The position numbers were made by a program, and so were the translations under genes. The notes below the pieces were generated by a model, which saw only the letters and a program-made list of their open reading frames with translations, did not search any database and was not told where the DNA came from. A stretch of DNA of 64,000 nt from an uncultured Pseudomonadales bacterium (GTDB taxonomy: Bacteria > Pseudomonadota > Gammaproteobacteria > Pseudomonadales > Cellvibrionaceae), in the NCBI GenBank assembly GCA_947489425.1, contig CANLDL010000001.1, forward strand, positions 682,001 through 746,000, read 5' to 3'. Below, piece by piece: positions 50,803-61,569 of the stretch. Positions within the stretch are counted from its first letter, which is position 1, and each line of letters starts with the position of its first letter.

Positions 50803-52806
50803 TCAGCCTTCAATCAGCTGGTGCATCTTAAGCTCTTTAATCTGGTCACGAATATTCGCTGCTTTTTCAAAATCGAGATCTTTTGCTGCCTCGTACATTT
50901 TTTCTTCGAGCAATTTAATTTGCTCCCAAATAGGCTTTTGTTGAGCATCTTCATCGAGAGTAAAGGCTTCTTGTTTAGCGACTCGCTTTTTACCTTTACC
51001 TACAATAACCGCCCCTTCCATAATATCAGCAATTTTTTTGTTAATACCTTTAGGCGTAATACCGTTCTCTTTGTTGTGAGCGATTTGTTTATCACGGCGG
51101 CGCTTGGTCTCGTCCATAGCGCGCTGCATAGAACCTGTTATTTTATCGGCATATAAAATCGCTTTACCGTTTAAGTGACGCGCTGCACGGCCAATAGTTT
51201 GTATTAGCGAACTCTCTGAACGTAAAAAGCCTTCTTTATCGGCATCCATAATGCAAACGAGAGACACCTCTGGCATATCAAGTCCCTCTCGTAGTAGGTT
51301 GATACCTACTAAGATATCGAATTCACCTAAACGTAAGTCTCGAATAATTTCAACGCGCTCAACGGTATCGATATCGGAATGCAAATAACGCACGCGTAAG
51401 CCATGCTCTAAAAAGTAATCCGTTAAATCTTCTGCCATACGTTTAGTTAAAACGGTAACCAGTACGCGCTCATCCACTGCGATACGCTCGCGAATCTCCG
51501 ACATACTATCGTCAACTTGCGTGCCCGCTGGACGTACCTCGATCTCTGGGTCAATTAAGCCCGTTGGTCGCACTACTTGCTCGACAATTTGACTGGCGTG
51601 GTCGGCTTCGTATTGGCGAGGCGTTGCCGATACAAAAATCATTTGTGGCGCAAGCGCCTCCCACTCTTCAAAACGTAAAGGGCGATTATCGAGCGCCGAA
51701 GGAAGCCTAAAACCATATTCGACGAGCGTTTCTTTACGCGAACGGTCACCCCTATACATACCACCAATTTGTGGCACAGTAACATGGGATTCATCTAGCA
51801 CGAGTAATGCATCGTCTGGTAGATAGTCAAACAAGGTTGGTGGTGGAGCACCTATTGGCCTACCCGATAAATAACGCGAGTAGTTTTCGATACCCGTGGT
51901 ATAACCCAGCTCTTGCATCATCTCGACATCGTACTTAACACGTTGCTCCAGGCGTTGTGCTTCAACGAGTTTTTCATTGCTTCGCAACTGTTCTAATCGC
52001 TCTTTAAGCTCTTCTTTTATTTCGTCGATGGCATCGATAATACGCTGGCGAGGTGTTACATAATGTGATTTAGGGTAAATAGTAAAGCGCTGTAGCTTTT
52101 GTAAGCTCTCGCCTGTTAGCGGGTCGAACAAGGTGAGCTTTTCAACTTCATCATCAAACAGCTCAACACGCAATGCCTCGCTGTCGGAGTCTGCTGGAAA
52201 AATATCAATAACATCACCACGCACACGATAAGTCGTCCGCTGGAATACGGCATCGTTACGGTTGTATTGTAGCTCTGCTAGTCGCCTTAAAATATCACGC
52301 TGGTTAATATGATCGCCCAAGCTTAAATGCAATACCATTTTTAAATAGGCATCGGGGTCACCCAAACCATAAATCGCCGATACCGTAGCCACGACAATAG
52401 CATCTTTACGTTCCATTAGGGCTTTAGTGGCAGAGAGGCGCATTTGCTCGATATGCTCGTTAACCGAGGCATCTTTTTCTATAAAGGTATCTGAGGATGG
52501 GACGTAAGCCTCGGGCTGATAGTAGTCGTAATAGGAGACAAAATACTCTACGGCATTGTTAGGAAAAAACTCTTTAAACTCACCATACAACTGAGCAGCC
52601 AGGGTTTTGTTATGGGCCATAATAATTGTTGGGCGATTAATATTTTGTATCACATTGGCAATGGTAAAGGTTTTACCCGAACCCGTTACACCCAGTAAAG
52701 TTTGGTGTGCAAGGCCACTCTCAATACCATCGGTTAGCTCTGCAATAGCATTGGGCTGATCACCTGCGGGGGCAAATTCACTGACAACTTGAAAGGATTT
52801 ACTCAT
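50803..52806 (-). CDS. uvrB: Excinuclease ABC subunit B
   Basis: This 667-residue DNA-damage recognition helicase of nucleotide excision repair has Walker A GVTGSGKT (residues 39-46), the beta-hairpin region [30 protein letters not shown], motif [11 protein letters not shown] and the C-terminal UVR helix pair ([15 protein letters not shown]). Length is standard. It is downstream of pyrD and rlmKL on the same strand with a 76-bp gap. I see no LexA-type operator (CTGT-N8-ACAG) directly upstream. Confidence 0.97.
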   Translation of the reverse strand: MSKSFQVVSEFAPAGDQPNAIAELTDGIESGLAHQTLLGVTGSGKTFTIANVIQNINRPTIIMAHNKTLAAQLYGEFKEFFPNNAVEYFVSYYDYYQPEAYVPSSDTFIEKDASVNEHIEQMRLSATKALMERKDAIVVATVSAIYGLGDPDAYLKMVLHLSLGDHINQRDILRRLAELQYNRNDAVFQRTTYRVRGDVIDIFPADSDSEALRVELFDDEVEKLTLFDPLTGESLQKLQRFTIYPKSHYVTPRQRIIDAIDEIKEELKERLEQLRSNEKLVEAQRLEQRVKYDVEMMQELGYTTGIENYSRYLSGRPIGAPPPTLFDYLPDDALLVLDESHVTVPQIGGMYRGDRSRKETLVEYGFRLPSALDNRPLRFEEWEALAPQMIFVSATPRQYEADHASQIVEQVVRPTGLIDPEIEVRPAGTQVDDSMSEIRERIAVDERVLVTVLTKRMAEDLTDYFLEHGLRVRYLHSDIDTVERVEIIRDLRLGEFDILVGINLLREGLDMPEVSLVCIMDADKEGFLRSESSLIQTIGRAARHLNGKAILYADKITGSMQRAMDETKRRRDKQIAHNKENGITPKGINKKIADIMEGAVIVGKGKKRVAKQEAFTLDEDAQQKPIWEQIKLLEEKMYEAAKDLDFEKAANIRDQIKELKMHQLIEG

Positions 52807-52882
52807 AATATTTATCTATTTTTGCCATTATAAAATATACAATATTCTTATTTACTGCTCACCAATGTTTATCAATGTTGTA

Positions 52883-55111
52883 TTAATTCTTTATCAACCA
52901 ACAATGATGAATTTTACGATTACGCTTAAAGTCGGGATCAAGGCTTTTATCAATAATATTCTCGATTTTATAATGACCAAGGGCATCGTTATCTAACTTG
53001 AACGAACGCAGATTATTGGAAAATATTAATGTCCCTTTGGGATTTAATAATTCCATACAACGCTTAATAAGAGCAACATGGTCACGTTGTATATCGAGCA
53101 CATCGTCCATTCTTTTAGAGTTAGAAAAGCTTGGCGGGTCTAGCAATATACAATCAAAGCCTTGGCGAGCTTCTTGTAGCCAGGTTAAGCAATCTTGCTG
53201 AATTAGCTGGTGCTGTTCAAGATCGATATTGTTTTTCTCATAATTACGCCGCGCCCAATCAATATAGGTGCGCGACATATCGACACTCACACTATTACTT
53301 GCACCACCCAACGCTGCGTGTACCGATGCCGTTGCGGTATAGCAGAATAAATTTAAAAAGCTTTTTCCTTTTGATTGCTTTGCAATTAATTGGCGTACTG
53401 GACGATGATCCAAAAACAAACCGGTATCTAGATAGGACCATAAATTAACAAGAATCGACGACTGCCCTTCTTGTACAACTAATTCTGCACGGTTTTCATT
53501 AGCTTTTTGCTCGGTTTTTTCGTACTGCTGCTTACCTTTATTGCGGCGGCGTTGCTTGGTAAAAATATGCTCATCATCTAGCTCAAGCGCCACGCTTACA
53601 GCATCGATTATTTCTTGAAAGCGCTGTTGCGCCTTTTTCTCATCAACTGATTTCGGAGCAGCGTACTCTTGAACATGTGCGTAGACGTGCGAATGGTCAT
53701 TATAAACATCAATCGCCGCTGCATATTCAGGAATATCTGCATCATAGAGGCGATAACATGTTATCGATTCATTTTTAAGCCACTTTTTAAGCTGCTTTTT
53801 ATTTTTAGTTAGACGGTTACACACCATCTTAGCACCTTCGCTAAGATCATTAAGTGCGAGCTTAGAGACACTCTTTTTAAGTAGAACCTCGTCACTGGAT
53901 AAATTATCGAGTTCTTTATAAAAATGCTCTGCTTCAATAGTAAAACACACTAAATCTGCGGCGAGTGTGCCATTCCAAAATTTATAGCGCTTTTGTGCGC
54001 GTATAGCGATTTGTTTAGAAAGCTTGGGATTAGAGGTAATAACAGCGGCTTGCCAACCTAAAAAGTGCTCTCGCAAAATACTGCCTAACTGAAAATAAAC
54101 AGGCTCTAGTGCTTTTTCTTCACCTAGACGCTCACCATAGGGTGGATTACAAACGAGTAAACCTGTCTCCATTGGTTTATGGGTAGGTTTTGCAAATTCT
54201 TCGATGGGTTTGCAGTTAACGCGGATCCATTGCTCAAAACCCGCGCGTTCGATATTGTTTTGTGCCGCATTAATAACTCGCCAATCTTGATCGTAGCCAC
54301 GACACTCTAAACCTATACTCTCTACCTTCTCTAGCCCTGCTCTTTTGCGCAATTTGGCATCGCTAATAAGCGGCTCCCACACGCTCTCATCAAATTGACG
54401 CCACTGGCTAAAACCCCATTGATGTCTAGCACGCAGTAAACCCGGAGCTATATCGGCGGCCATCATAAAACCTTCGATCAATAAAGTACCCGAGCCACAC
54501 ATTGGGTCGATCAAAAACCCTTTTTGCTCTGCAATGCTCGGCCAGTTAGCACGTAATAAAATAGCGCTGGCTAAATTCTCTTTAAGCGGTGCCTCACCTT
54601 GGCTTTGTCGATAGCCGCGTCTGTGTAAACTTTGGCCCGAAAGATCGAGACTAACATGCACTTTACCTTTGCTTAGGCGTACATTAATAATTAAGCCTGG
54701 ATTTTGTTTGTCTATAGATGGGCGCGCACGAAAGTTTTTTTGAAAACGATCGACGATCGCATCTTTAACACGGACCGCGCCGAATTGCGTGTTGCGAATT
54801 TGTTCATTGGTACCTAAAAAATCGACTTTGAAGCTACCGTCGACTTCTAGGTGATCTTCCCAGACAATAGTTGCTATACCGTCATATAAGGCTTGCTCAT
54901 CACTCACTGCAAAATTAGCCAAGGGCAGTAAAATTTTATTGGCAAGGCGCGACCATAGGCAAGCCTTATAAAGTAGCGCTGACTCACCGCTAAAATAAAC
55001 ACCTGCTACTGTTTCACGGGTATCTATCGCACCGAGTTGTTGCAGCTCCTGTAGGAGTAAATTTTCTAAACTCTTGGGGCACGCTGCAAAATATTGCATG
55101 GAAGATGTCAT
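52883..55111 (-). CDS. rlmKL: Bifunctional 23S rRNA methyltransferase RlmKL
   Basis: This 742-residue fused enzyme has an N-terminal THUMP domain (about residues 45-155). The RlmL domain modifies G2445 (DPMCGSGTLLIEGFMMA and LVCNPPYGERLGEE) and the C-terminal RlmK domain modifies G2069 (FLNLFCYTATASVHAALGGA, LLDPPSFSNSKRM). Both catalytic motifs are intact. A basic linker (KQRRRNKGKQQYEK) lies between. It follows pyrD by 33 bp; in many relatives rmf lies in this gap, but there is no room for it here. Confidence 0.96.
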   Translation of the reverse strand: MTSSMQYFAACPKSLENLLLQELQQLGAIDTRETVAGVYFSGESALLYKACLWSRLANKILLPLANFAVSDEQALYDGIATIVWEDHLEVDGSFKVDFLGTNEQIRNTQFGAVRVKDAIVDRFQKNFRARPSIDKQNPGLIINVRLSKGKVHVSLDLSGQSLHRRGYRQSQGEAPLKENLASAILLRANWPSIAEQKGFLIDPMCGSGTLLIEGFMMAADIAPGLLRARHQWGFSQWRQFDESVWEPLISDAKLRKRAGLEKVESIGLECRGYDQDWRVINAAQNNIERAGFEQWIRVNCKPIEEFAKPTHKPMETGLLVCNPPYGERLGEEKALEPVYFQLGSILREHFLGWQAAVITSNPKLSKQIAIRAQKRYKFWNGTLAADLVCFTIEAEHFYKELDNLSSDEVLLKKSVSKLALNDLSEGAKMVCNRLTKNKKQLKKWLKNESITCYRLYDADIPEYAAAIDVYNDHSHVYAHVQEYAAPKSVDEKKAQQRFQEIIDAVSVALELDDEHIFTKQRRRNKGKQQYEKTEQKANENRAELVVQEGQSSILVNLWSYLDTGLFLDHRPVRQLIAKQSKGKSFLNLFCYTATASVHAALGGASNSVSVDMSRTYIDWARRNYEKNNIDLEQHQLIQQDCLTWLQEARQGFDCILLDPPSFSNSKRMDDVLDIQRDHVALIKRCMELLNPKGTLIFSNNLRSFKLDNDALGHYKIENIIDKSLDPDFKRNRKIHHCWLIKN

Positions 55112-55144
55112 AGTGTGGTATCTATTATCAGTGGCTGATGTGAT

Positions 55145-56161
55145 TTAACGTGCTTCATAGATTGCTCGTCTAGCATCGCGTACTAGCTCTGGACCTTGAT
55201 AAATAAATCCTGAGTATATTTGCACGAGATCGGCACCTGCTTTTATTTTTTCAACAGCATCACTACCCTGCATAATGCCACCCACTCCAATAATCGGCAG
55301 TTGGCCAACATAGCTACGTAACTGCGCAATAATCTCGGTTGACGCTTTGGTCAGTGGTGCCCCACTCAGGCCACCGGCCTCACCTGCATATTTGCTATTC
55401 GCTACCGCCGCTCGATCCAATGTTGTATTCGTAGCCACCACACCATCTATCTCGTTGGCCAGTAATGTCTCGGCAACAGACTTAACGTCAGTCTCGCTCA
55501 TATCAGGTGCTATTTTCACTAATATCGGCTTATAACTACCATGTAATTGACTTAATTGTTGCTGAGCTTCTTTAAGGCCTTCGAGTAATTGCTTTAAATT
55601 ATCGCCAAACTGCAAATTACGTAACCCAGGTGTATTGGGTGATGATATGTTGACAGTGATATAGTCGGCATAAGGGTACACAGCTTCCATTGCCCAACGA
55701 TAATCATTGAGAGCATCCTCTTCGCTGGTAATTTTATTCTTGCCGATATTAATACCTAAGATACCCGTATAGCGGCGGCGCTTAACACGCTCGACTAAGT
55801 AATCAACACCTTTATTATTAAAGCCCATACGGTTAATAATAGCCGTCTCATCTTCTAGCCTGAACATACGTGGCTTATCGTTACCTGGCTGCGGCTTTGG
55901 GGTAATAGTCCCAATCTCAACAAAGCCAAAACCAAATTGCCCCAATGCGTTAAAATAGTCGCCGTTTTTATCCAAACCGGCCGCTAAACCTACTGGATTG
56001 TCAAAGCTCAAACCCAGTATCGATACAGGATCACTAGGGATTTTGGGGGCAAATAAGTTAAGTATGCGTAGTCGCTCTGCTGCACCTAAGATGTCTAGAC
56101 TTAGATCATGGGATGTTTCGGCATCAAGCGTAAAAAGGGCTTTTTTGAGTAAGGAATACAT
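55145..56161 (-). CDS. pyrD: Dihydroorotate dehydrogenase (quinone), class 2
   Basis: This 338-residue FMN enzyme of pyrimidine synthesis oxidises dihydroorotate with quinone as acceptor at the inner membrane. The N-terminal amphipathic helices (MYSLLKKALFTLDAETSHDL) bind membrane, FDNPVGLAAGLDKNGDYF contacts FMN, and NISSPNTPGLRNLQ contains the class-2 catalytic Ser near residue 175. IGVGGIMQGSDAVEKIKAGA and QIYSGFIYQGP close the barrel. It is the first gene of the pyrD-rlmKL-uvrB run. Confidence 0.97.
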   Translation of the reverse strand: MYSLLKKALFTLDAETSHDLSLDILGAAERLRILNLFAPKIPSDPVSILGLSFDNPVGLAAGLDKNGDYFNALGQFGFGFVEIGTITPKPQPGNDKPRMFRLEDETAIINRMGFNNKGVDYLVERVKRRRYTGILGINIGKNKITSEEDALNDYRWAMEAVYPYADYITVNISSPNTPGLRNLQFGDNLKQLLEGLKEAQQQLSQLHGSYKPILVKIAPDMSETDVKSVAETLLANEIDGVVATNTTLDRAAVANSKYAGEAGGLSGAPLTKASTEIIAQLRSYVGQLPIIGVGGIMQGSDAVEKIKAGADLVQIYSGFIYQGPELVRDARRAIYEAR

Positions 56162-56349
56162 AGGTGTGGATTCAATAGTGAAGAGGATTCAAAAAGCCTG
56201 TAAGGATACTGGAAACACTAAACAGAGTCGACCAAAACACCTAAGCATCGTCAAAAGATCAGTGATATTGATACTCTGGTAACCTATAATTGGGCGCCGG
56301 CTTAGGTAAACAGCCACACCAGTATACTAATGAGTACAACATAAATAAT

Positions 56350-59300
56350 ATGTCTGATCACCAGCACACTTTACGAGGGTCATCGCAAGTAGCCCCTCAA
56401 GACCAAGCTGTTAGGAAGGAAGTATTAAATACTGGCCAGTCCTTTGCGGTGAGTGCACCAGCGGGTTCTGGTAAAACAGGCCTGCTCACACAACGTGTAC
56501 TCGCACTATTGGGTACCTGCGAGCAACCAGAAAATGTGCTCGCCATTACTTTTACTAAAAAAGCAGCGGCAGAAATGAAGCAGAGGATTTTATCTGCATT
56601 GCAAGCTACCCAGCACAAGATAGCTAAAAACGAACCCCCTCCAGAAGATGATTACGCCAGAACAACATGGGAACTTGCCTGTAAAGTACTTAAGCGCGAT
56701 CAAGAAAAAAACTGGCAGCTACTGTCTTTACCCAATCGATTAAATATAACCACTATCGATAGTTTCTGTAGGCAACTAAGCCAACAGACACCACTGACCA
56801 ATGAATTAGGCAATACACCCGATGTACTTGATAACGCCGAGGTAAGCTATGCTTACCAGCTCGCTGCCCGCGACACTTTAGCGAGTATAGAAAGTGATGA
56901 GAATATCCGACCTGACTTGATTAGATTGATTAAACACTTTAACAATCAACTCAATACACTAGAAGAATTATTTATTCGACTACTACAACGACGAGATCAG
57001 TGGCTAAGCCTACTTTATGCCACAAAAGATCAACGAGATTTTTTAGAGTCAACTTTACAAACCGTTATTAATGAACACCTTGAAAAGACTGCTGAAGCGA
57101 TTCTCCCTTACACCGGCGAAATAATCGCATTGGCAGACTTTGCCGCTACCAATTGCCTAAAGGAAAATATTGACTCCCCCATTAATGCTTGCGCTGGTAT
57201 AGTCGAGCTACCACTAACCGATACAAGTGCTATAGAACAATGGCTCGGCCTGAGCGAGTTATTAACGACAAAATCGGGCGAGCTACGCAAAAAAGTTGAT
57301 AAAAGAATTGGCTTTCCTGCTACTGATAAAACCCGTAGCGATGAAGACAACGCTCTCAATAAGCAACAAAAAAGCCGTATTACTGATTTATTAACAGAGC
57401 TTAAAAGCGAAGAAAAGTTAATAGAGTTACTCAACGGTATTCGCACCCTACCATCACCTGTTTATGAAGATTCTCAGTGGGAGCTATTAGATAGCCTCAC
57501 TCGAGTTTTATTAGTACTAGTGGCCAAACTCAATATTACTTTTATTGGCTTAGGCAAAACAGATTTTATTAATATAACCTTAGCCGCTCTGCGTGCTTTG
57601 GGTGATGAAGAAAAACCCACTAATTTGGCGTTAATTCTAGATTATCGCATCCAACATATTTTGGTCGATGAGTTTCAAGATACATCCTCTCCACAACTCG
57701 AACTATTAAAAAAACTCACAGCTGGCTGGCAGCCCGATGATGGGCGAACATTATTTTTAGTAGGAGATGCGATGCAATCTTGCTATGGGTTTCGAGATGC
57801 TAATGTGGGTATTTTTCTTAATGTACGCGAACATGGCTTAGGTGACATCGCTATAAAGCCTGTTAATTTAACCGTTAACTTCCGCTCCGACAGTACTATT
57901 GTTAACTGGTGCAACCAAGTTTTCTCTACAGTTTTACCCAACGAAAGTGAGGTAAATACAGGTGCGGTTAAATATCAACAAGCCGTTGCTTTTAATAATA
58001 CAAATAATAAGGGAGATAGTACTATTAGTAGTTACCTATTCCTTAGCGACGAAAAAATCACTACTAGAATAGACGAGGCTAGTAAAGTCGCTCATATTAT
58101 TAAAGATGCACAAAAGCAAAATTCCGCACAAAGCATTGCTGTACTAGTACGAAAACGTAGTCAGGTCAAACTAATTAGTGACGCCTTACAAGCACAAGAT
58201 ATTGACTACCGCGCGACGGATATTAACCGTTTAAATACAGATATGGACATTATTGATTTACGATCATTAACGCGCGCCCTGCTGTTTCCTAATGACCGTC
58301 TAGCGTGGTTTTCTATTTTACGTGCGCCTTGGTGTGGTATCGATATGAACGACCTCTATTATGTAGGCCAGTATAATATTCAATATAAGCATGCCTCTTT
58401 ATTGACGACACTGACGCAATTGGTTGAGTCTGAGCAAACATCACTTAGCAAAAGCTACGAAGATCAAAGCGCGACTATTACTTTGTCGAATGATGGATTT
58501 ATTATTTTACAGCGCTTTTTAAAGACAATAACCGACGCCATGGCTAAGCACGGGCGAAATAATTTAAGAGAATGGGTAGAAGGTACATGGTTACAGCTCG
58601 GTGGTGGTGCCCTATTAAAAAAATTGGAAGATTACTCTAAGATCACCACCTATTTTGATTTGTTAGAAAAATATCAGCAAGGATATGCGTTACCACACTG
58701 GGCAACTTTTGATGCCGCTATTGATAACTTATTTGAGAAAAATATTATAAATAGTAAAGCCGATGTGCCTCCAGTTGAAATTATGACAATACATAAATCA
58801 AAGGGTTTAGAATTTGATACTGTTATTATTCCGGGTTTAGATCAGAGCTCAGCTAGTGATAAGCAAGATCTTATTGCTTGGCAGGAATGGTTGGATGAGG
58901 ATCAACAGTCTCGCCTACTTATTAGCCCAGTACACCCAGCAGGTAGCGAAAAAGAAAATCGAGATAGTATTCATGATTATATTCGCCTCCAACAACGACA
59001 AAAACAATCGTTAGAATCCAATCGATTATTTTATGTCGGTTGTACTCGCGCTATTCATAATCTACATTTATTGGCTCATGCTACTTTACCCAAAAACAAA
59101 GAGTCCAATAACAAGGGGATTGAAAAAGAAAAACAGCAAGATGAGGCAGTAGCCTTAACATTTAAAGCAAATACATTATTGGATAAACTTTGGCCAAGCA
59201 TAGAAGAATCGACGACAATAATTACTATTGACACTGAAGCAAATGACACGTCTTTAAACAACGCCTTATCTCACCCGGCTATTATTTCTCGCCTAAGCGC

Positions 59301-59952
59301 TGATTGGGCTTTGCCAGAATACCCAACAACAGATTTACTAAGCAGCTACCGACTGCAACATCATGCTGAATCTTTGAATACAGATAATCGAGCCAAACCC
59401 GATGCTTTGTTACAGCGCTATGCCCGCTACTTTGGCACTGTTTTGCATAAGGCCTTACAAGACATCAGTGAATCCAACTATAGGCAATGGAATCAAGATA
59501 GAATTAATCAACAGCGCAATTTTTGGCAAATACAATTAGAGGAGATAGGTACCCCTGAGTCATTAGCATTGGATCATTCTCATCAGATCGTTAATATCAT
59601 TAAGCGTATCCTTGCGAGCGAGACAGGGCAGTGGATTCTCGATAATCGCCACCAAGACAGCGCATGTGAATTAAGCCTATGGAAAGAAGCCTACAATAAA
59701 GAAATGAAGGAATATATTATCGATAGAACATTTATCGACATAAGCACCAACACTCGCTGGATCATAGATTATAAAAGCAGTACCCCAACAGAAGAACAAT
59801 CTCTCGACGAATTTATTACACAACAGGAATCCCAGTATAGAGATCAGCTCGTAGCGTATAAGCAATTATTTACCCAGCGAGAAGAAACCGTCAAATGCGC
59901 CCTATACTTCCCTATTTTAGATACACTACATATTCTAAACATCGACATATAA
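56350..59952 (+). CDS. AddA-like UvrD-family helicase-nuclease
   Basis: This 1200-residue protein has Walker A SAPAGSGKTGLL (about 36-47), motif II LVDEFQDTSSPQ, motif III GDAMQSCYGFRDAN, motif V MTIHKSKGLEFDTVIIPGLD and motif VI RLFYVGCTRA. A C-terminal PD-(D/E)xK nuclease-like block (RTFIDI, then RWIIDYKSS and QYRDQLVAY) is present. This is the AddA architecture used in double-strand break processing. No AddB-like gene is adjacent; the gene is divergent from pyrD. I chose the ATG at 56350, where family similarity begins; a TTG 20 codons earlier is unlikely. Confidence 0.9.
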   Translation: MSDHQHTLRGSSQVAPQDQAVRKEVLNTGQSFAVSAPAGSGKTGLLTQRVLALLGTCEQPENVLAITFTKKAAAEMKQRILSALQATQHKIAKNEPPPEDDYARTTWELACKVLKRDQEKNWQLLSLPNRLNITTIDSFCRQLSQQTPLTNELGNTPDVLDNAEVSYAYQLAARDTLASIESDENIRPDLIRLIKHFNNQLNTLEELFIRLLQRRDQWLSLLYATKDQRDFLESTLQTVINEHLEKTAEAILPYTGEIIALADFAATNCLKENIDSPINACAGIVELPLTDTSAIEQWLGLSELLTTKSGELRKKVDKRIGFPATDKTRSDEDNALNKQQKSRITDLLTELKSEEKLIELLNGIRTLPSPVYEDSQWELLDSLTRVLLVLVAKLNITFIGLGKTDFINITLAALRALGDEEKPTNLALILDYRIQHILVDEFQDTSSPQLELLKKLTAGWQPDDGRTLFLVGDAMQSCYGFRDANVGIFLNVREHGLGDIAIKPVNLTVNFRSDSTIVNWCNQVFSTVLPNESEVNTGAVKYQQAVAFNNTNNKGDSTISSYLFLSDEKITTRIDEASKVAHIIKDAQKQNSAQSIAVLVRKRSQVKLISDALQAQDIDYRATDINRLNTDMDIIDLRSLTRALLFPNDRLAWFSILRAPWCGIDMNDLYYVGQYNIQYKHASLLTTLTQLVESEQTSLSKSYEDQSATITLSNDGFIILQRFLKTITDAMAKHGRNNLREWVEGTWLQLGGGALLKKLEDYSKITTYFDLLEKYQQGYALPHWATFDAAIDNLFEKNIINSKADVPPVEIMTIHKSKGLEFDTVIIPGLDQSSASDKQDLIAWQEWLDEDQQSRLLISPVHPAGSEKENRDSIHDYIRLQQRQKQSLESNRLFYVGCTRAIHNLHLLAHATLPKNKESNNKGIEKEKQQDEAVALTFKANTLLDKLWPSIEESTTIITIDTEANDTSLNNALSHPAIISRLSADWALPEYPTTDLLSSYRLQHHAESLNTDNRAKPDALLQRYARYFGTVLHKALQDISESNYRQWNQDRINQQRNFWQIQLEEIGTPESLALDHSHQIVNIIKRILASETGQWILDNRHQDSACELSLWKEAYNKEMKEYIIDRTFIDISTNTRWIIDYKSSTPTEEQSLDEFITQQESQYRDQLVAYKQLFTQREETVKCALYFPILDTLHILNIDI

Positions 59953-60102
59953 CTAGCATTTGCTTGTCATTTATCCGATCATACCCAAAGGGTATTACCT
60001 TACTTATAGTGCATTTATAATTCAGCTAATGATACACAGCCACACTATTCTCCTGTAGAATAATTGCCCCAACATCTTACCAACGCCGCAGCTTTTAGAG
60101 TT

Positions 60103-61548
60103 ATGAATACTGATATTGAAAATCTAACAATTATGTTTACCGACATTGTCGGCTTTTCAAAAATGGTATCATCGTTATCACGTAATGACAGTGAATCTAT
60201 TATTAAGCAACACGATAGAATTGTTGAAAAGACGATTAAACGTTTTGGCGGCAAAAAAATTAAATCCGTAGGCGATTCTTTTTTGGCAACATTTAGATCA
60301 CCGACTGATGCTGTTCTTTGCTCGATGGCCATACAAGATGGCCTGTGGGAATACAATCAAACTGATGCTGTAGAGCAAAAAATTATTGTTCGTATTGCAC
60401 TCAATGCCGGTGAAGTACGAGTTAGTTCTAATGATATTTTTGGTGAGGCTGTCAATATTGCTGCACGATTAGAAAGCCAAACGCCAGCGGGCACTATTTT
60501 ATTAACTGAGTCTGTTTATCTCTCGATGAACAAAAACGAAGTAAGGTTAGAGGAACTTGGACCTTCTGAATTTAAAGGCATCTCTCACCCGATTAATATT
60601 TATCGCGCCCATGCAAAAAAGGAAAAAACAGAACGCCCTATTGAGGATTCTGAATTTGCGTTATACCCCTACGATGGGGCTCATATAAATTTAAAGCCTG
60701 CCGGGCGTTCTGCATTTACCGTTGGCAGAATGTTTGTTGGCATCTCTGCTGCATTACTGGCTGCATTCATTAGCTGGTGGACAACCATTCATTACATGCC
60801 AGGTGTTCGCCCTTCTGAGGCCGATAAGATAGCTGTTGAGTTTCACAGTGTCACTAACAAAAGAATTACAGACCTCCAAAATATTGATGATCTCGATAGT
60901 GAGGCACTAAATATTCTTGAGACCGATCCAACCTTTACAATCATTGCCGAAACAGCGCAGCTATTACTTGATAAAAATTATCTCGGACTTAACAACAAAA
61001 TCGAGGAATTTAGTAAAAAATTCCCCGACAATAACTACTTAGACATGTTGAAAGGTCATCTCGCTCTTCATAACAAAGATTATCAACAAGCGATTGAGCA
61101 CTATCAGAAATCACTTAAGACAGAGCCGACTTTAGCTAATGAAGAATTATTATCTAAAAACTTGGTTGCACTACTGGAACATAAACGACCAGAAGCCAGC
61201 CAGTTAATTGCACGCTATTTTAGTGAGCCTATGGTGAATGAATTAGCTAAACGATCAGGGCAAGAAGGCCTGCGCGCTCGTTACGATGCATTTTATTTAC
61301 TCCTCGACTCAGGTAATAATGACAAAATAGATCGCGTTGGCTTGAACATATGGGATTTAAAAGAGCTTGAAAAATGCGAACACAAAAAGGTCGCGATTGT
61401 CGAACTCAACCGACTTGACGACACAAGAGCCCTACCCGCTTTAAAAGAAGCCTCTAAAATGGGCTTTTTCGAGCGGATAAGATACAACTGCATGACGAAA
61501 GAATTAAGGCAAACCATTAAAAAGTTAGAAGCTAAAACTACATCGTAA
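60103..61548 (+). CDS. Class III adenylate/guanylate cyclase with TM helix and TPRs
   Basis: This 481-residue protein has an N-terminal cyclase homology domain with metal Asp14 (FTDIVGFSKM) and Asp58 (SVGDSFLATF), and the transition-state region FGEAVNIAARLESQTPAG. A membrane helix follows (MFVGISAALLAAFISWWTTI), then a periplasmic region with a TPR pair (HLALHNKDYQQAIEHYQKSL). GDS replaces the commoner GDG/GDE. This order, with the enzyme first and a periplasmic repeat domain, suggests envelope sensing. The ATG at 60103 fits the domain start; a TTG 13 codons upstream is less likely. Confidence 0.88.
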   Translation: MNTDIENLTIMFTDIVGFSKMVSSLSRNDSESIIKQHDRIVEKTIKRFGGKKIKSVGDSFLATFRSPTDAVLCSMAIQDGLWEYNQTDAVEQKIIVRIALNAGEVRVSSNDIFGEAVNIAARLESQTPAGTILLTESVYLSMNKNEVRLEELGPSEFKGISHPINIYRAHAKKEKTERPIEDSEFALYPYDGAHINLKPAGRSAFTVGRMFVGISAALLAAFISWWTTIHYMPGVRPSEADKIAVEFHSVTNKRITDLQNIDDLDSEALNILETDPTFTIIAETAQLLLDKNYLGLNNKIEEFSKKFPDNNYLDMLKGHLALHNKDYQQAIEHYQKSLKTEPTLANEELLSKNLVALLEHKRPEASQLIARYFSEPMVNELAKRSGQEGLRARYDAFYLLLDSGNNDKIDRVGLNIWDLKELEKCEHKKVAIVELNRLDDTRALPALKEASKMGFFERIRYNCMTKELRQTIKKLEAKTTS

Positions 61549-61569
61549 TACAGTTTTAGCACACCATCA

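Noticed and set aside
52807-52882. SOS (LexA) operator before uvrB
   Set aside because: No CTGT-N8-ACAG motif is present in the gap; uvrB may be read from the pyrD-rlmKL transcript.
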